Source: Monosporascus cannonballus | Lineage: Eukaryota > Ascomycota > Sordariomycetes > Xylariales | Direction: 5' to 3' | Length of the DNA stretch: 64,000 nucleotides | Assembly: GCA_004154925.1 (NCBI GenBank) | Contig: QJNS01000006.1 | Location: 496,001 to 560,000 of the forward strand | Part shown: positions 1 through 12,757 of the stretch, piece after piece | Position numbering within the stretch: the stretch's first letter is position 1 | How the letters are laid out: each line of letters opens with the position of its first letter | The notes under the pieces: model-generated | What the model was told of the DNA's origin: nothing | The model's input: the letters and a program-made list of their open reading frames with translations, nothing else | The model's database searches: none | Translations under genes and position numbers: made by a program

Positions 1-2268
1 TGACGCGGTCGTTGCCAGTAACCTACAGTAGAGGACGGCTTGAACACGTTGATAAGGTATGGCATCAATGATAGCGGCGTTGTTGCAGAGACTCGACTGA
101 AGATGGCAACGACAGTGCAGTCGTTGATATGAAGAAAGGTAACTAGGTACCGAGTGCCAGCTTCCTTGCCAGGTGCCAAGGCTGTCAAAATGGCAAAAAG
201 GGGGACCGAGTAACACCTAAGGGGGGCGAATAGACTAGCGTCAACGCTAAGTCCTAACTAGAAAGCTTAGCAAAAAGCTTGATGTTCACAAGGGTAGTGG
301 CGACGTGATCAATCTCTCTAGGAAGAGAAGTGAGGATTGTAGACCTGATCTGGGGGTGAACGCGACTAGGCTGTATGAGAGATCGTATAGAGATTTCTAG
401 AGAGTCGTTTGGGATGAGTGTTTTCGAAGAGCGCGATTGTGATTTAGTAAAGGATTCGTTCAAGATTTGACGCTAGAGTCTTCGGCGACGATGACAGCAT
501 GAACAATATCGGGAGAGAATAGTAGGGGATGACATACACTTGTCGACGAGTACAGGGGAAGTAGAGTCATGCAGTAGGCATCAACCCTCGTCGACGTGTA
601 TAAGTGCAATGACTAGCTGACAATAAAAGAAATGCAGCGGTCGAGAGCCTAGTCGACGAGTATATGAAGCTTTGTCTCTGTGTATAGATGCGACTTGTTC
701 GTCGAGTATGGGTATGACGTATTCGCCGAATATAAGGGGAATTCAGATGTCGAAGAAACAGGAAAGTGCAGCCGTCGACAGCCTATTCGTCAAGTATATA
801 TACGTAGTCGAGTGGATGAGTACACCTGCAGTATATTCGACGAGTGTATATGAAGTCAAGTCGTCGCAGATGGAGATATGTGGTCGGTTACTCACTGGTC
901 GATGAGTACAGGCGCAGTGTATTTGTCGTGTACAGAAAAGAAGTCGAGGAGGAAGGCAAACTTCAATTATCGACAGCCTGATCAACGAGTATGGGGGGAA
1001 AGTGTAGTCGGCGACTAAGGGCAAAATTATGTATGATAGTTGCGGCCGTATTCGAAATTGACGATAGGGGACGTGTGGCACAAATGGGTGGTTGTTGTAG
1101 GTGGAACTGGAGATTGGGCTGTTCGTGGTTGAATTTTGATCGTTGGTAGAGGAGGCCAAGGGGCTAGAGAAGGGTCTGTGTGCAAGTGAGCCTAGCGAGA
1201 AACTCTATTCCTAAGAATCACCGCCAAGGTGTCGGGCGTGGGCAATATAGTTGTAACTAACGGGGGGAGTCACGTGGTTTTAGTTCTTAGCGAGCGATAT
1301 TTAGGTGTTCTAGGGGGGAAAGGGGAGCCGAACTAGGCTAATAGGGTGGCGCTTAGGAGAGCCCTGAAACCGCCGTCGAACCTTGCTGGCTCTTCATATT
1401 GAATAGTGCTAATGGTTCCAGTGTCCACTATGAGATAGGGGATGAAGTTCCTTTTCGTCAGAGGCTACTTGGAAACGCCGAACTCTCCCTAAAGTCCAGA
1501 ACCTGTCCTTGTGCCCGCTCACTGTGTGGATGTCCCAACTCCACAACAACGCCGACAAGGTATTGTCTACTAAAACTGTGTAGCTACTTAGCTGACAACG
1601 CAGTAAGTCATCAAAGGCAATATTAAAACACTAGCTATACATTAATTTACGGCGCTAACCGCAGAAACCGCAACATACTTTCATTTACTGTTTTAAATTC
1701 CGACGCGTCTTTGGGTGTGGGAAACAAATTGCATTCTCGACTCGCAGGAAATATAGGCTCAGAAAACCACCGTCTTGTAGACTGCAAATTGTGATGGAAT
1801 CTGCACCTCGGCCTAATGCCATACAACTACACCCCCTGGCAAAAACAGGGCAACAGCAAAAACCAGAACGCCACCACGCGAAAAAATCACTAGGGTATCA
1901 TCTCGGTATGAACTCCTCCCTGATCCGTATAAGCCCTTGCGTGTCCGTGACCCTAGATGGAAACTTCCTGATATAAAAGCTCCAAATCGCAAAAATCGCA
2001 AATGCAGCAGTAGATGATGTGGGATGCTTAAGGAACGTGACGTAGTGGTTCCGAAAGAACGAGAGCTGATGCAAAGCATAAACGCGATGACCTAGAAACT
2101 CCTCGAGAGCGTAAATACTGTCTGTAAAGAAAAGACCACCCAAGAACTCCGTAGTCATGAGCCTTGGTCTAGAGCCCGCATAGTAACTAGGAAGATATCA
2201 GCTATGTAGCTAGAAATTCCACACATCCCTGAAAATATACGTACCAGTTCCCGTCGACTTGCATAAGC
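1..2268. other. Left-arm non-coding sequence, no supported gene
   Basis: GC-balanced sequence without an open frame that looks like protein. The frames present are short, overlap on both strands and lack recognisable domains. A degenerate repeat occupies about 540-1000 (separate entry). The base composition is unlike the AT-rich blocks further right, so this stretch is not strongly RIP-mutated. Confidence 0.5.
540..1000. repeat. Degenerate minisatellite built on a GTCGACGAGTA core
   Basis: Variants of gtcgacgagta followed by tatgrr or cagggg recur near 541, 591, 652, 699, 730, 788, 837, 899 and 985, spaced about 40-90 bp. Copies differ by several bases, so it is an old, decayed tandem repeat. 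No reading frame runs through it. Confidence 0.5.
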
Positions 2269-3336
2269 CTACATGTGAGTTCTCATTGTGACCGTGTGGG
2301 CCGCAACGCGGATGTCCATCTGGTAGGCGGTTCCCGGCTGAGCGGCTGAAAACGTGGCACAGCCGTCAGCGTCGACCCACCAGGCAAGTCTTCTCATTCC
2401 ACGAATGTCACCCTCTGCGTTGATCCACTCGTTCTCTACTTCCCAGGGCCTTACACCTTTCATAAGATTCGGGAAGTGTTTACGAACGGCGGATCTGAAG
2501 CTGTCGAGGGCTAGCTCGTTGATAAGTCGCTTGTCCATGGTCGTGCCGATGATGTTGAAGAACGGTAGGACGTGGTTGTTCTCCTCGACGCAGACATAGA
2601 ACTTGAACTCAGAGACAGACATCCTACTGGCTCCCACCGTAGGGACCGGGGGGTTGGAAATACCGGTGTGGGCTCGGAAAAGGGCACCCATGAGGGCACC
2701 AGGGAAATTCAGCGGAAGTGGGCCATTGCCCGGCCCAATGCTCCATCTGTTCGCAGAGTGTAGGACCTGAAGGTCCACATGCTCGCTGAATGGCCGCTGG
2801 AGATACTCGTATGTGCGATTGCCGCCAGCATCGAAGTCGAACACCCGAGTATCAGGAGTGTAGAGCGAGGGGAAGCCGTGGTTGATGCCGCGGGGCTTAC
2901 TGTCCTCCCATTTCATAGCGAGCTCAGGAGAGCTCTCAGGGCTCATTGGCTGCTTGGCTTCAACGGCAGCTTTGTCGCAGGAATCATGGGGACCGGGATA
3001 CTGGGGAATATCTTGGAGATCAACATCGTCATCGGCACAATCTTCAGCCTTGAACTTAGACGCCATCTCCGGAGAGTCGCGATCCTCTTTATACACAACC
3101 GCGTCCTCCTTGCTACTGGTGTCCACGTCAATGTCATTCTTCTTCTCGTCGCCACTGCTGTCGGAGAAGAAAAGCCAACGATCGTTGGATCGACGTGCTT
3201 GCTCCAGTAGTCGACCGACGTAGCGGCCAGGGTTCTTGATAGCCACTCTCTTTATAACCTTTGACTAAGTAGCAGATATCATCTTAGAAGCTTTGCTAAC
3301 AGCGCTTTTAGGGAAAGGGGAGAGATAAGCAGGCAT
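2269..3336 (-). pseudogene. Uncharacterised protein gene with one in-frame stop near the N-terminus
   Basis: I do not recognise the family. A frame starts at an ATG at 3336 (MPAYLSPFPKSAVSK) and stays open to 2269 (about 356 codons), except for a single TAG at 3265-3267, codon 24. Downstream of this stop the first in-frame ATG comes some 80 codons later, so the upstream ATG is the likely true start. The protein has a basic N-terminus, an acidic low-complexity stretch (residues ~60-130) and a better ordered C-terminal half containing FKFYVCVEENNHVLPFF and a Trp-rich end (RRLAWWVDADG). A Gln codon CAG becoming TAG by C-to-T at a CpA would explain the stop, which is the RIP signature; the gene ends only 0.8 kb from the RIP-mutated nest. 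A small intron removing the TAG is the alternative. Pseudogene status is inferred. Confidence 0.55.
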
Positions 3337-3599
3337 TTTGCTACGTGTGAATTTGCTAGAATACAAGACGAAGCCTTATCTCAACAGTAGAGTAGTGCTA
3401 CGGAGTGAGAATAGATCTCAAGTTGATCCCGAACGGAAGCCGAAAGAGCTGATGTAGGGAGGATGAAGAAATATACTAGAGTGTTCAGCGATTGTAGGAC
3501 TATGGCTGTCACGATTTCTTACCTAAGGCGAAATAGGGGGCCGCCTTATACTACAAGATGACCAAAGGAAGATCGAAGATGGCAGACCGGTATGAAGGT
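3337..3599. other. Intergenic, nothing recognised
   Basis: Short GC-balanced spacer upstream of the minus-strand gene. It would hold that gene's promoter, but no specific motif is convincing. Confidence 0.4.
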
Positions 3600-4139
3600 A
3601 CAAATCAGATGTGATCGCTCGATTAGTAGGTTGAGTTATCTTCCACAGAAAGCGACTTCTTGTGAGGGTTAGTGGTGAATCCGTAAGGTGGAGAGAGGAC
3701 TTTAGATAAAGGGCGGGGCTGAAGAAGTGGAAGAAGTAGGAGACATCGACGGAGATGCAAAACTAGAGAATACTTACTGCTGTCTAAAGAGGGTGTCGAA
3801 CTCAAGTGGTATGCCCACGTGATGGATTGCTATGGTACTGCAGGAACGACAGCGACCGAGTTCGACGGTCAGAAACTGGTACAAGGGTAGGAATCCGATA
3901 TGGCGGTGAATCTGATGAGCCAAAGTATCCTCAATAACAGTCTACTCCTTGTGAAGGTCAGTCAAAAATCTGTATCGTTGGTGGGTGGGGGGGTGATTCG
4001 TAAATGGAAGGCGATATTGAAGAAGTTGAAGAACCGAGATATGTAGAAGAAGCGGATATGGAAAGCAGAAAAGGGCTCGATGAAGACGAAAATTAGTGAA
4101 GACTTACTGCTACCTAAGGCGATTTAGAACTCTCGTGTA
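3600..4139. repeat. Degenerate ~300-bp tandem satellite, left part
   Basis: Two diverged units can be read. One near 3620-3880 contains 'acttactgctgtctaaag' followed by 'gtggtatgcccacgt' and 'gctatggtactg'. The next, 3900-4139, contains a GAAGAAGTTGAAGAA stretch and 'gacttactgctacctaagg'. It is interrupted by the transposon and continues at 29070, where 'gtggtatgcccacgt' and 'gctgtggtactg' reappear. The array is therefore the original host of the nest. Confidence 0.6.
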
Positions 4140-4180
4140 ACCTCGGACCCCCACCTAATGCATAGCCCTAGCAATGCATA
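4140..4180 (+). repeat. Left terminal inverted repeat of pogo/Fot1 element
   Basis: Begins acctcggacccccacc; near-identical reverse complement at 29030-29069. The inner part contains ATGCAT twice around agccctagca. It is GC-rich and apparently unmutated by RIP, unlike the interior. Confidence 0.9.
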
Positions 4181-4267
4181 AGACTTTTCTCCACAATAAC
4201 AACCACCCCTTATAACAACACTATGCGATAACTCCATAACCCCTTAGTTAATTGATTTCGGGTAAAG

Positions 4268-5273
4268 ATGGTTAATATCGACCGTAAACGTAAAATTCGG
4301 GATGCTAAGGAATTTATTGCGGAAAATGGTTCCGAAACCTTTGCGAATACGCAATTCGGCATACTTTAATTAACCCTGTTATACCGCGTCCATGGCATTA
4401 AATCGTATTTTGAAGCATAAAGTAACGTGCGTAAATTATCGGATTAAAAAAAGGATAAATTTATTAATTAGATATTACATAAAAAAATATACGGTAACGC
4501 CCTTATAAAGATCCAGATCTATTAAATAGCAAAAGCTTTATTAGGCCTTAAAAAAACCGTCGGGAAAAATTAGGTTAATTGCTTTATTATACGCTATAAT
4601 AAGATATATACGAAAAAAGAACGAGTTATGCCCCGGGACCGCCTAAAGATATGCGATCGCAACGATATTCGTAAGCTTTTTCCCTTTTTTATCGCCGTTC
4701 GAACTAAATACAAAATTAAGCTTACGAACAAATATAATATGGATAAAATGGACGTCCAAAAGAAAAAAATAAATTAATAAAACGGTCGTAAGATTTTCGG
4801 AAACGGTTCGCGCAAAACTTAAAAAGTTGGGGATAACGTTATAAATATTTATTCTTAAATATATCGGCTTTATATATAAGAAAAGTACGGCCGCATATAT
4901 TTTTCACGGTTTTACCGTTTAAAAATAATAATTTGCCAAAAATATCGAAAAGGCCAAATATACGTTAATTCCGAAAAGATAAATTATTAACGTTATCGCG
5001 TTAAAATAATTAGAATTTATTTTCTTTTCGGAAATTAAGCCTAGTTTCTATAATAAATAACGGTTATTTATTTTAAATAACTATATTATATACGTATTTT
5101 TTGTTTTTAAATGGAAATGCTTTAAAATTAAGGTCGCCCTTATATATCTTTCATCTTATTTAAATAATAACATTTAGCCATTCGATATTACTGTATTTTC
5201 CGTACTTAAAAAAATATCGTATCGCTTTGCAGAAAACCGGCGGACTATTTGTAATAACTCCCGAATTCAAACG
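4268..5273 (+). pseudogene. Pogo/Fot1 transposase, N-terminal portion (RIP-degraded, interrupted)
   Basis: From the ATG at 4268 the frame reads a short helix-turn-helix-like start (IRDAKEFIAENGSET) followed by many stops. Just before the interruption it reads LKKYRIALQKTGG then FVITPEFK, typical of the region after the DDE catalytic core of fungal pogo/Fot1 transposases. The frame stops at the inserted LTR at 5274 and resumes at 28368. Catalytic aspartates cannot be placed with confidence because of the mutations. Family assignment is from the motifs, the TA duplication and the element size. Confidence 0.7.
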
Positions 5274-5671
5274 TGTTATGACCTAACGGTCTTGGCTTTC
5301 TCGTGGACGGACGGGGCCACGAAAAGACAAAGCCTCGACCACTGCCAAGAAGTTACGTAACCAGCTTAAAGGTCTTAAGGTGCCAAATATCTTAAGCCCC
5401 TTAAGCCGGCAAAAGGGCTTAAAAAGCTTAATAGGCTAAAGGGTTTAAGCCGTTTAAATATTTTAAATCAAAATAAAAATATATAGGTTTAATATTTTTA
5501 TAATTTAAATAATTTTAATTTAAAATATAATATTATTATTTAAAAGATTTTTAATATTATAAAACGTATTATAATTATTATATTTATTTTTTAAATTATT
5601 ATAATATTATTATAATTATAAATTTGAATAATTAAAATTTAATAATTAATTAAATTTTTTAATTTATTATA
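5274..5671 (+). repeat. 5' LTR of gypsy family II
   Basis: Starts TGTTATGACC. The first ~190 bp are GC-rich and close to the 3' LTR, while the last ~200 bp have lost almost every C and G relative to the 3' LTR. All differences there are C-to-T or G-to-A. The LTR ends tattata where the 3' LTR ends with gtcaca. Confidence 0.88.
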
Positions 5672-5756
5672 TGTTATAAATTTTTATTTAATAATATTAT
5701 TAAATTTTAAGTAATATTAATTAATATTATATTTATTAATAAATTACCCGAATAAC
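5672..5756 (+). other. Leader of gypsy family II upstream of the nested insertion
   Basis: About 85 bp of extremely AT-rich sequence between the 5' LTR and the inserted gypsy I copy 1. It should include the primer-binding site, but mutation prevents identifying the tRNA primer. It ends in ATAAC, the duplication repeated at 20431. Confidence 0.6.
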
Positions 5757-6176
5757 TGTTACAGGAACAGGGGTTCCTATCTCGAGGAGACCAATCTTTA
5801 AGGCCTAGCGTAGCCCTGCCACGGCTAAACTACGGACAGAAGGGCTTGGCCTTATAAGTAATCTAGGTAATCTAGGTAATCTGGTACTAAATTACATAAA
5901 TTACATAGATTTATAACACATTTACCTTAAGAATTAAGATATATAATAAATCAGTTTTTTATATAAATAGTACCTATTTAGTTTCGTTCCATAGTTATTA
6001 ATTTAAATTCTTAATTAAAAGGTAATTATACTGTTTTCTAATTAAAGGAAAAATCTTTAAATCTTTTTAATAAATAAATTATTAAATTATTTTTCGCCTT
6101 ATTATTACTTGCAAATCAAAAACCCTTTTTGGATATTACTTATACCTTTAAATAAATATATAACAGGTTCGTTATA
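5757..6176 (+). repeat. 5' LTR of gypsy I copy 1
   Basis: 420 bp, starting TGTTACAGGAACAGGGG and ending GGTTCGTTATA, the final CA being mutated to TA. The outer (left) third keeps a normal GC content and the rest is AT-rich. Confidence 0.88.
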
Positions 6177-6382
6177 TTTTAATAATTTCTTAATTAATAA
6201 TTAACGAATAATTTACTGCCTAATTAAGGCATAAACCTTTTCAAACTTAATATAAATAATAATATAGGATAACGTTTAAAAAATAAATAATATATATGAT
6301 TCCCGTTATTAGCTAATAAAGTATTATTAATAAGATTTAACGATTTACTTTTTATTAAAAAAATTTTCCAATTAATTGATAA

Positions 6383-7592
6383 TATGGCACCCATTACCAT
6401 TCGATCTTAAGGAAACCCATTATCCTCGTAACTCCAATAGCAACTTACCCCGGCTCCTAAGGATACCATCGAAGTCCAGGGAGAAAAATCGGAGGAAAAA
6501 AAAGGTTAAGGAAAAAGCGGAAAAAAAATATGGGACTAAAGTTCAGAAGGATAAAGAAAAAAAACTTATTACGGACGAAAGGCTTAACTTTTTAACTTAG
6601 GAAATCAAAAGCCTAAAAAAGGAAAATGCTCGACTTACTAAGGGAAAAAAACCGGCTTTTCTTTAATTTGGCTCTGCCAAAGGGCGAAGCCAAGAGGCTG
6701 GTTACCGACCACCTTCGTTAAATACGAGACAAATGCAGGAAAAAACTTTAATTTTACCCTTATTCGGCGCAAATCAATTACGAAAAGGAATAATTCCGCC
6801 TTCCAGCTATTATGGAATACCGGACGTCAAAAGTTATAAGCCAACCCCTCTAAAGTTTTATGATAAATCTAAGGACCCGGAAAGATTTTTGGTTTAAGCC
6901 AAATTATATTTTAAATTTTATTAAAGTTTTTTGAAAAAGGATTATTAGAAAATAATAATTATTTTGTAATTATTTACCGGAAAAATTCTCTTATAATTCG
7001 AATCCATTATAAGGAATTACTTAAAAAATTACTACAAAAAATTATTAAACCTTATTAATTATATTTTTAACGATTATAAAAATTTCGAAAAAAAATACGC
7101 GCCTTATTCGGAAATCCTGATAAAAAATAACATGTAATTAAATAATTCCATCTTTTTCGCCAAACCAAGTTAATATCCGAATATACGATTAAATTTAATC
7201 GCTTAACAGCTATTTCTAACTTGCCAAAAAACGCTTTGTTTTACCCTTATTATAATGGCTTAAAACCTTAAATCAAAGACGAAATATACATAAAACCCAA
7301 AATAAAATCCTTTGCAAAATATATAAATAAAGCTATTATTGCCGACCGACATATTTTTAATTAATACCTTAAAAAAAGGAAACCGGTAGACGAAATAACG
7401 ACAAGAATTCTAGCAGCCGAACCAAGAAGAATAAGGGCAAACCTTAAAAGGAAGTAAGTGCCGCTTCGAAAAAGCCTATGAAAAACAAATCCAAAGTAAA
7501 ATGTTTTAATTATGGCAAAAAAGGACATTTTAAAAGCAAATATCGCTTTTCCGCCAAAAGGAATTCCAAAAAAGGAAAAATTCCTTAACCTT
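6383..7592 (+). pseudogene. gag of gypsy I copy 1 (RIP-degraded)
   Basis: Begins at the ATG at 6383 (MAPITI), interrupted early by stops. A charged coiled-coil-like stretch near 6560-6650 (EIKSLKKENARL) is followed by the Ty3/gypsy capsid region from about 6800 and a zinc knuckle near 7498-7560, in which CFNYGKKGHFKSKY keeps the first Cys and the His while two Cys have become Tyr. Those Cys-to-Tyr changes are G-to-A transitions. Structural protein of virus-like particles; non-functional here. Confidence 0.72.
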
Positions 7593-7739
7593 AGAAAAAA
7601 GTCAAAATAATTAAACAAAAAATAAATAATAGAGCAGAAAAGGAGAAGAAAAAAATTAGTACGATTTCCTCCCAGCCAAAATTCATTATTGCCATAATTA
7701 CTCAAAGTTAAAACGATAACTTAAAGTATGAAAATTATC

Positions 7740-10700
7740 CTATTTGCTAGGATTTTAAGATTAAAGCCTACAAATACCATTTAAAATAAACGGCCTCCAA
7801 AATAGCTATAAAGCTAGGATGCCAGTATTATTTTAATTCCCAGAAGTATAAAATACATATAGAGAACGGTTAGTTTCGACTAAATATTAACAACCATAAA
7901 TAATTATCCCCGGAGCTTTACGAACTCCCAAAATATACTATTTACCAGAAAACACTATCGATAAACCCTTATAATTTATTATATTTTACGGCCTGCTATA
8001 TCGATAATTATTTCGTCCATCTTAAAACTAAGGAAAATAATGATTTTTGGCCTGGATGGAACAAGAAAATACCTATTGAACCAGAAAACAAATATAGATG
8101 CACAGACCCCCCCCGATAGCCAGAATACCTTAAGTTTTATTATTTACATCCTAATTCAGAACGGAATCGGAAGGCCATATCGTAAGGATATTTATGTTAC
8201 GTCCTAACGCTTTATATCTAATATAAGCTCCTAAATATAGGAATATTTCCTTCGGAGGTATATTTTTCCGACCTTATAACTTAAAAGGTATGAGACCAAA
8301 GGATAAGCTAAAAGAAAATAGTTATTTTCGGATACCAATTAGGTAAAAAGAAATAATACAAATATATGGATAACCACTGTATTAAATACGCGGCTAAAAA
8401 GGCCCGAAAATAAAAACGCTTTTTCGCAAGCAAGTTGCGTTAATCAAAAAACGACAAAAACCTTCGAAAATAAGGTATCGAAAAGCTTTATTATATAAAA
8501 CCTTATGTAAGGCAATTAAAGGATTACATAACTAGATAAAAATTCCTTTTCGATATAAGGATAAAACGTTTAAAGCCATAATCGATTTAGGAACCGAAAG
8601 TAATTTTATTTTTCTTATAGTAATAAAAAAATATTAAATTCCCTGGAAATACAAATTAAAGTTTTACAAATTACGCATAGTAAACAGAAGTTTATTTACG
8701 TATAATAACGGACGAATCTTTTGGGAAACTAAAAAACTCCTAATACAAATTTAAGGATATTAAGAACGAATTTCACTAAATATTGCTAATATTTCTGGGT
8801 ACGATATTATTTTGGGAATGCCGTAATTCAAAATTAATAATTCACATATTAATTGGAAAAACCAAATACTTTTATGGGAATAAAAACAAAAATTACCCGA
8901 AAAAAACGACCAAGAAATTTGTTATGTTATTAAGGAAGTCCAGGTTGCAGATTAAGCCTTTACGGTACTACCTAAATATTAACAATTTAAGAAATTATTT
9001 AAAAATAAAGAAAATTACGAATTACTACTATATGGTTAATGGAATTATAAGATACCTATTAAGGAAAAATATTATCCTAAATTTTACAAAAATTATTATA
9101 TAAACTTTGATAAATTAAAGGCCTTATGGAAAAGTATTTAATTTAACTTAAAAAAAGGATATATCTAACTTTTTGATTTTCCTATTAAATATCCCGTTCT
9201 TATGGTACCAAAGACCAAAAATAAAAAGCAAAAAATTAACGAAAACGGAAACTTAGTTTTTAAAAAAGTAATCGATTATAAATAATTAAACGATATTACG
9301 ATCAAAAATAAATATTTTTTAACCCTTATGAATACGTTAAAGGAAAACGTTAGCAAGGCAAAATAATTTATTGCATTTAACCTTCAAAACGGTTATTACC
9401 GTATCAAAATGGCCAAAGGAAAAAAATGGAAAACGGTATTTAAAACGATATATAGATTTTACGAATACAAAATAATGCCTATAAAACTTATTAATACTTC
9501 CGCCAATTTTTAACGCCTAATTATAATTACGTTTAGGAAATTTTTGAATAAGTTTATGTTCGTTTATTTCGATAATATCCTTATTTATTTTGAAACTTTG
9601 GAATAGTACCAGAAATACGTTACCCAAGTATTCAAAATTTTAAATGAGGCAAATATCCGAGTTAACCTAGCCAAAAGCATATGGCATATATAAAAGCTAA
9701 ATTTTCTAAGATATATTTTTACCTCCGGCCAAATTCAGATTTAACGTTTTAAAATAGAAATAATTAAGGACTGGCCTATTTTTAATAAGGTGACCGTTAT
9801 AGATATTCGACAAATTTTAGGATTTACGAGTTACGTACGCGGCCTAATTAAGGGATACGGAAATATAATCAAATTATTAACGAAATTTACTACCAAAAAG
9901 TACGTAAGAAAAAAGTTTAAACTTTCAAAAAATACAAAAAAAATATTTCAGATCTTAAAGGATACGATTACCAACGGACTTATAATAAGATTACCTAATA
10001 GAAACAAAAAGAAACGCCTAAAAACGGATACTTTAAATTATGCATTAGGTGCCGTCCTAAAACAGTTAAAGGATAATGGCAAATGGTACTTAATAGCATA
10101 TTATTTAAAAGCATTCCGAAATACAAAACTTAAATACCAGATTTACGCCAAAAAACTATTGGCAATTATTAACGCTTTTAAAAAATAAGAACCCTTTTTT
10201 AACAGAACGAAAAAACCTTTTAATAATTATTCCGATTATAAAAATTTTATTCGATTTATAAAAGCTTAAAAGTTAAATAAACGATATAAAAATAAATAAT
10301 TTTTTTTATTTAAATTCAATTTTAAAATATATTATATTAAAAAAAAAGAAAATATTTAAGCGGATATTTTTAGTCGCAAAAAAATTATAATTCCAAAGTT
10401 CCTAAAAAAAGCATGCAGATATTACAGTATAACCAGGATAGCATTATATAATTATGCGAAATTTTAAGGAAATTATCCCCCGAATTTTTGAAACGATTCC
10501 GGAATTCCTACGATACAAAAAAATAGAAAAAGGTTTAACAGTTAAAAGGATAATTAAAAAACCAGTTATTATACCATGGCAAGATTTATATTTCCAAAGA
10601 CCAATAGGAACAGTTTGTAAAGGAATTCCATAAAGATTTATTATACGGATATTAAGGAATTTTCAAAACTATTAGACGATTTTAAGAAAAATATAATTTT

Positions 10701-11935
10701 CCAGAGTTACGCCGTATAGTCAAAAAAGTAATTAAAAATTGTAACATTTGTAATAAAGCTAAGGCAGTACGTTATAAGCCCTATGGGTTATTACAACTTA
10801 CCGACATTCCTAACAAAACGTAGAATACTACAGCTTGGGATTTTATCACTAGCTTACCTCTATTTAAAAACATAATTACTGGAGTCGAATACGACGGAAT
10901 GTAGGTAATTATTAACAGATTTACCAAATATGGGTACTTTTTACCTTTTAAAGAAAACGTAACGGTAAAACAATTAGCCTATGCCTTTATCAAACATTAC
11001 CTTAACAAATACGGAATACCAGAAAAAATCGTTTTTAATAAAGATGTATTATTTATTTTAAAATTCGGTATTAACTTTTTTAACTAAATTAATATTAAAT
11101 TTAAATTTTTAATAACGTATTATCCTTAAACGGATAAATAAATAAAACAACTTAATTAAATTTTGAAATAATATTTTTAAAATTACGTTAATTATTAATA
11201 GGATAATTAGGTAAAATTACTATTATTAGTACAAATTATTTATAATATTTTTGTTAACGAAAATATAGGCATATTTTCTTATACGGCTATGTACGGGCAC
11301 GATATAAAGGTAAAACGACCTAAATAACCACTTAATAAGGTACCGAAAATTGCGACGGTTGCCCCAAAAGCAAAAATATTAATAATAAAAATTAAAATAA
11401 TTTAAACCCGTTTCCGAAATAAGTTATGATTTTTTTAAATACGTATAACCTAATACTATAATAAGAAAAGAATTAAAGGATTAATTTTAACGAAAAAAAA
11501 CAAGGTTTATTTATTACGCCAAAAATAAAACGTAATTTCGAATATTTTTTAAATTAAAACAAAAAAACTTAACGATAAATTCGATTTCAAAAAACTTAGC
11601 TTATTTAAAATCGAAAAAGTTATTTTCAAAATTAATTACCGACTGTTATTATTTAAAAACATAAAAATACATTTTATTTTTCATATTTTTTTACTTAAAC
11701 CAGTACCTAAAAACGCCCCGTTAAAAACAGATCTAGAACTTAAAAAAGATTTTAACGAATACGAAGTCAAATAAATATTAAATTCCAGAATAATTAAAAA
11801 CAAAATCCAGTATTTAATTAAATAAAAAGGATATTTAAAAAAAATTATTTGGGAATTATTTAACTATTTAACGAATACGATAAACCTAATTAAGACGTTT
11901 TACCGCCAGAATCCTGACCGACCGTTTCCAGCGCA
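7740..11935 (+). pseudogene. pol of gypsy I copy 1: extra region, protease, RT, RNase H, integrase, chromodomain
   Basis: A conserved region of unknown role lies at 7740-8330 (see findings). An aspartic protease remnant follows at about 8560-8900 (IDLGTESNFIF, then YDIILGMP). RT spans about 9120-9780, with DNILIYF in place of the usual YLDD-type motif. The connection/RNase H region is open at 9790-10188 and contains KTDTLNYALGAVLKQ. The integrase core is at about 10640-11330 (WDFITSLP, then KHYLNKYGIPEKI). A chromodomain remnant is at about 11745-11935 (KNKIQYLIK). Most stops fall at codons one transition away from Gln or Trp. Confidence 0.75.
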
Positions 11936-11959
11936 ACTAAGGTTATAAGCGATAACGGT

Positions 11960-12335
11960 CCCCTAATTAAATTTAGCCCTACAGCGTTCTAGTCGAAAAA
12001 AATAAACGCCTTTAAAATAACGTCCATTTCAGAAACAAATTGCGCTTATTCCGCGTCCATACGATGTTATTTTTCTTTTATTTTTTCCTATTTTTCTAAT
12101 TATTTTAATTTTAAATTTTCTTTTAATAGTTTTATTGTTTTTTTCTTGAAAAGGTCCTATTACAGCCGTAATCGCCTTAACTTTTTAACGAATTTTTTCG
12201 ATTTTTCGTTTTACCGGCGTCGCAATTCGTTTAATTCCTTTTTAATAGCTTTTTGGTAAGCCAGGAAATTGTCTTTAATTTCGCGCTATTTTTTTTGTAA
12301 ACGTTCTTACGTTTCGTTTATTTTTTAAGGAATTT
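11960..12335 (-). pseudogene. Antisense coiled-coil frame at the 3' end of gypsy I copy 1
   Basis: Read on the minus strand, this stretch after the chromodomain gives a charged, helical frame with short islands such as NFLAYQKAIKKELNELRRR, KSKKFVKKLRRLRL and SEMDVILKAF. Stops occur mainly where a Gln is expected from the better-preserved copy at 18600-18950. The function is unknown. The conservation between diverged copies suggests a real antisense gene of the retroelement (inference). Confidence 0.45.
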
Positions 12336-12338
12336 ATC

Positions 12339-12757
12339 TGTTACAGGAACAGGGGTTCCTATCTCGAGGAAACTTAATTATAAGGCCTAGTGCAAACCTG
12401 CCACGGGTAAACTCCGGACGGGAAAGCTTGGTTTCTTAAGTGATCTAAGTGATTTAAGTAATCTGGACCAGATTATATAAATTATATAGATTTACGATAT
12501 ACTTATTTTGGAAGTTAAGATATATAATAAATCGGTTTTTTATATAAATAGCACTTATTTAGTTTCGCTATTTAATTATTAATTTAAATTTTTAATTAAA
12601 AGGTAATTGTACCGTTTTTTAATTAAAGGAAAAGTTTTTAAATTTTTTTAACGAATAAATCATTAAATTATTTTTCGCCTTATTATTACTTGCAAATCAA
12701 AAACCTTTTTCAGATATTATTTATATTTTCAAATAAATATATAATAGGTTTGTTATA
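12339..12757 (+). repeat. 5' LTR of gypsy I copy 2
   Basis: 419 bp, starting TGTTACAGGAACAGGGG and ending GGTTTGTTATA. The inner end is strongly AT-shifted compared with its partner at 19272. Confidence 0.88.

Noticed and set aside
743..1159. 138-codon minus-strand frame in the left arm
   Set aside because: It runs across the degenerate repeat, with low-complexity Ser/Thr/Tyr composition explained by the repeat units; no domain.
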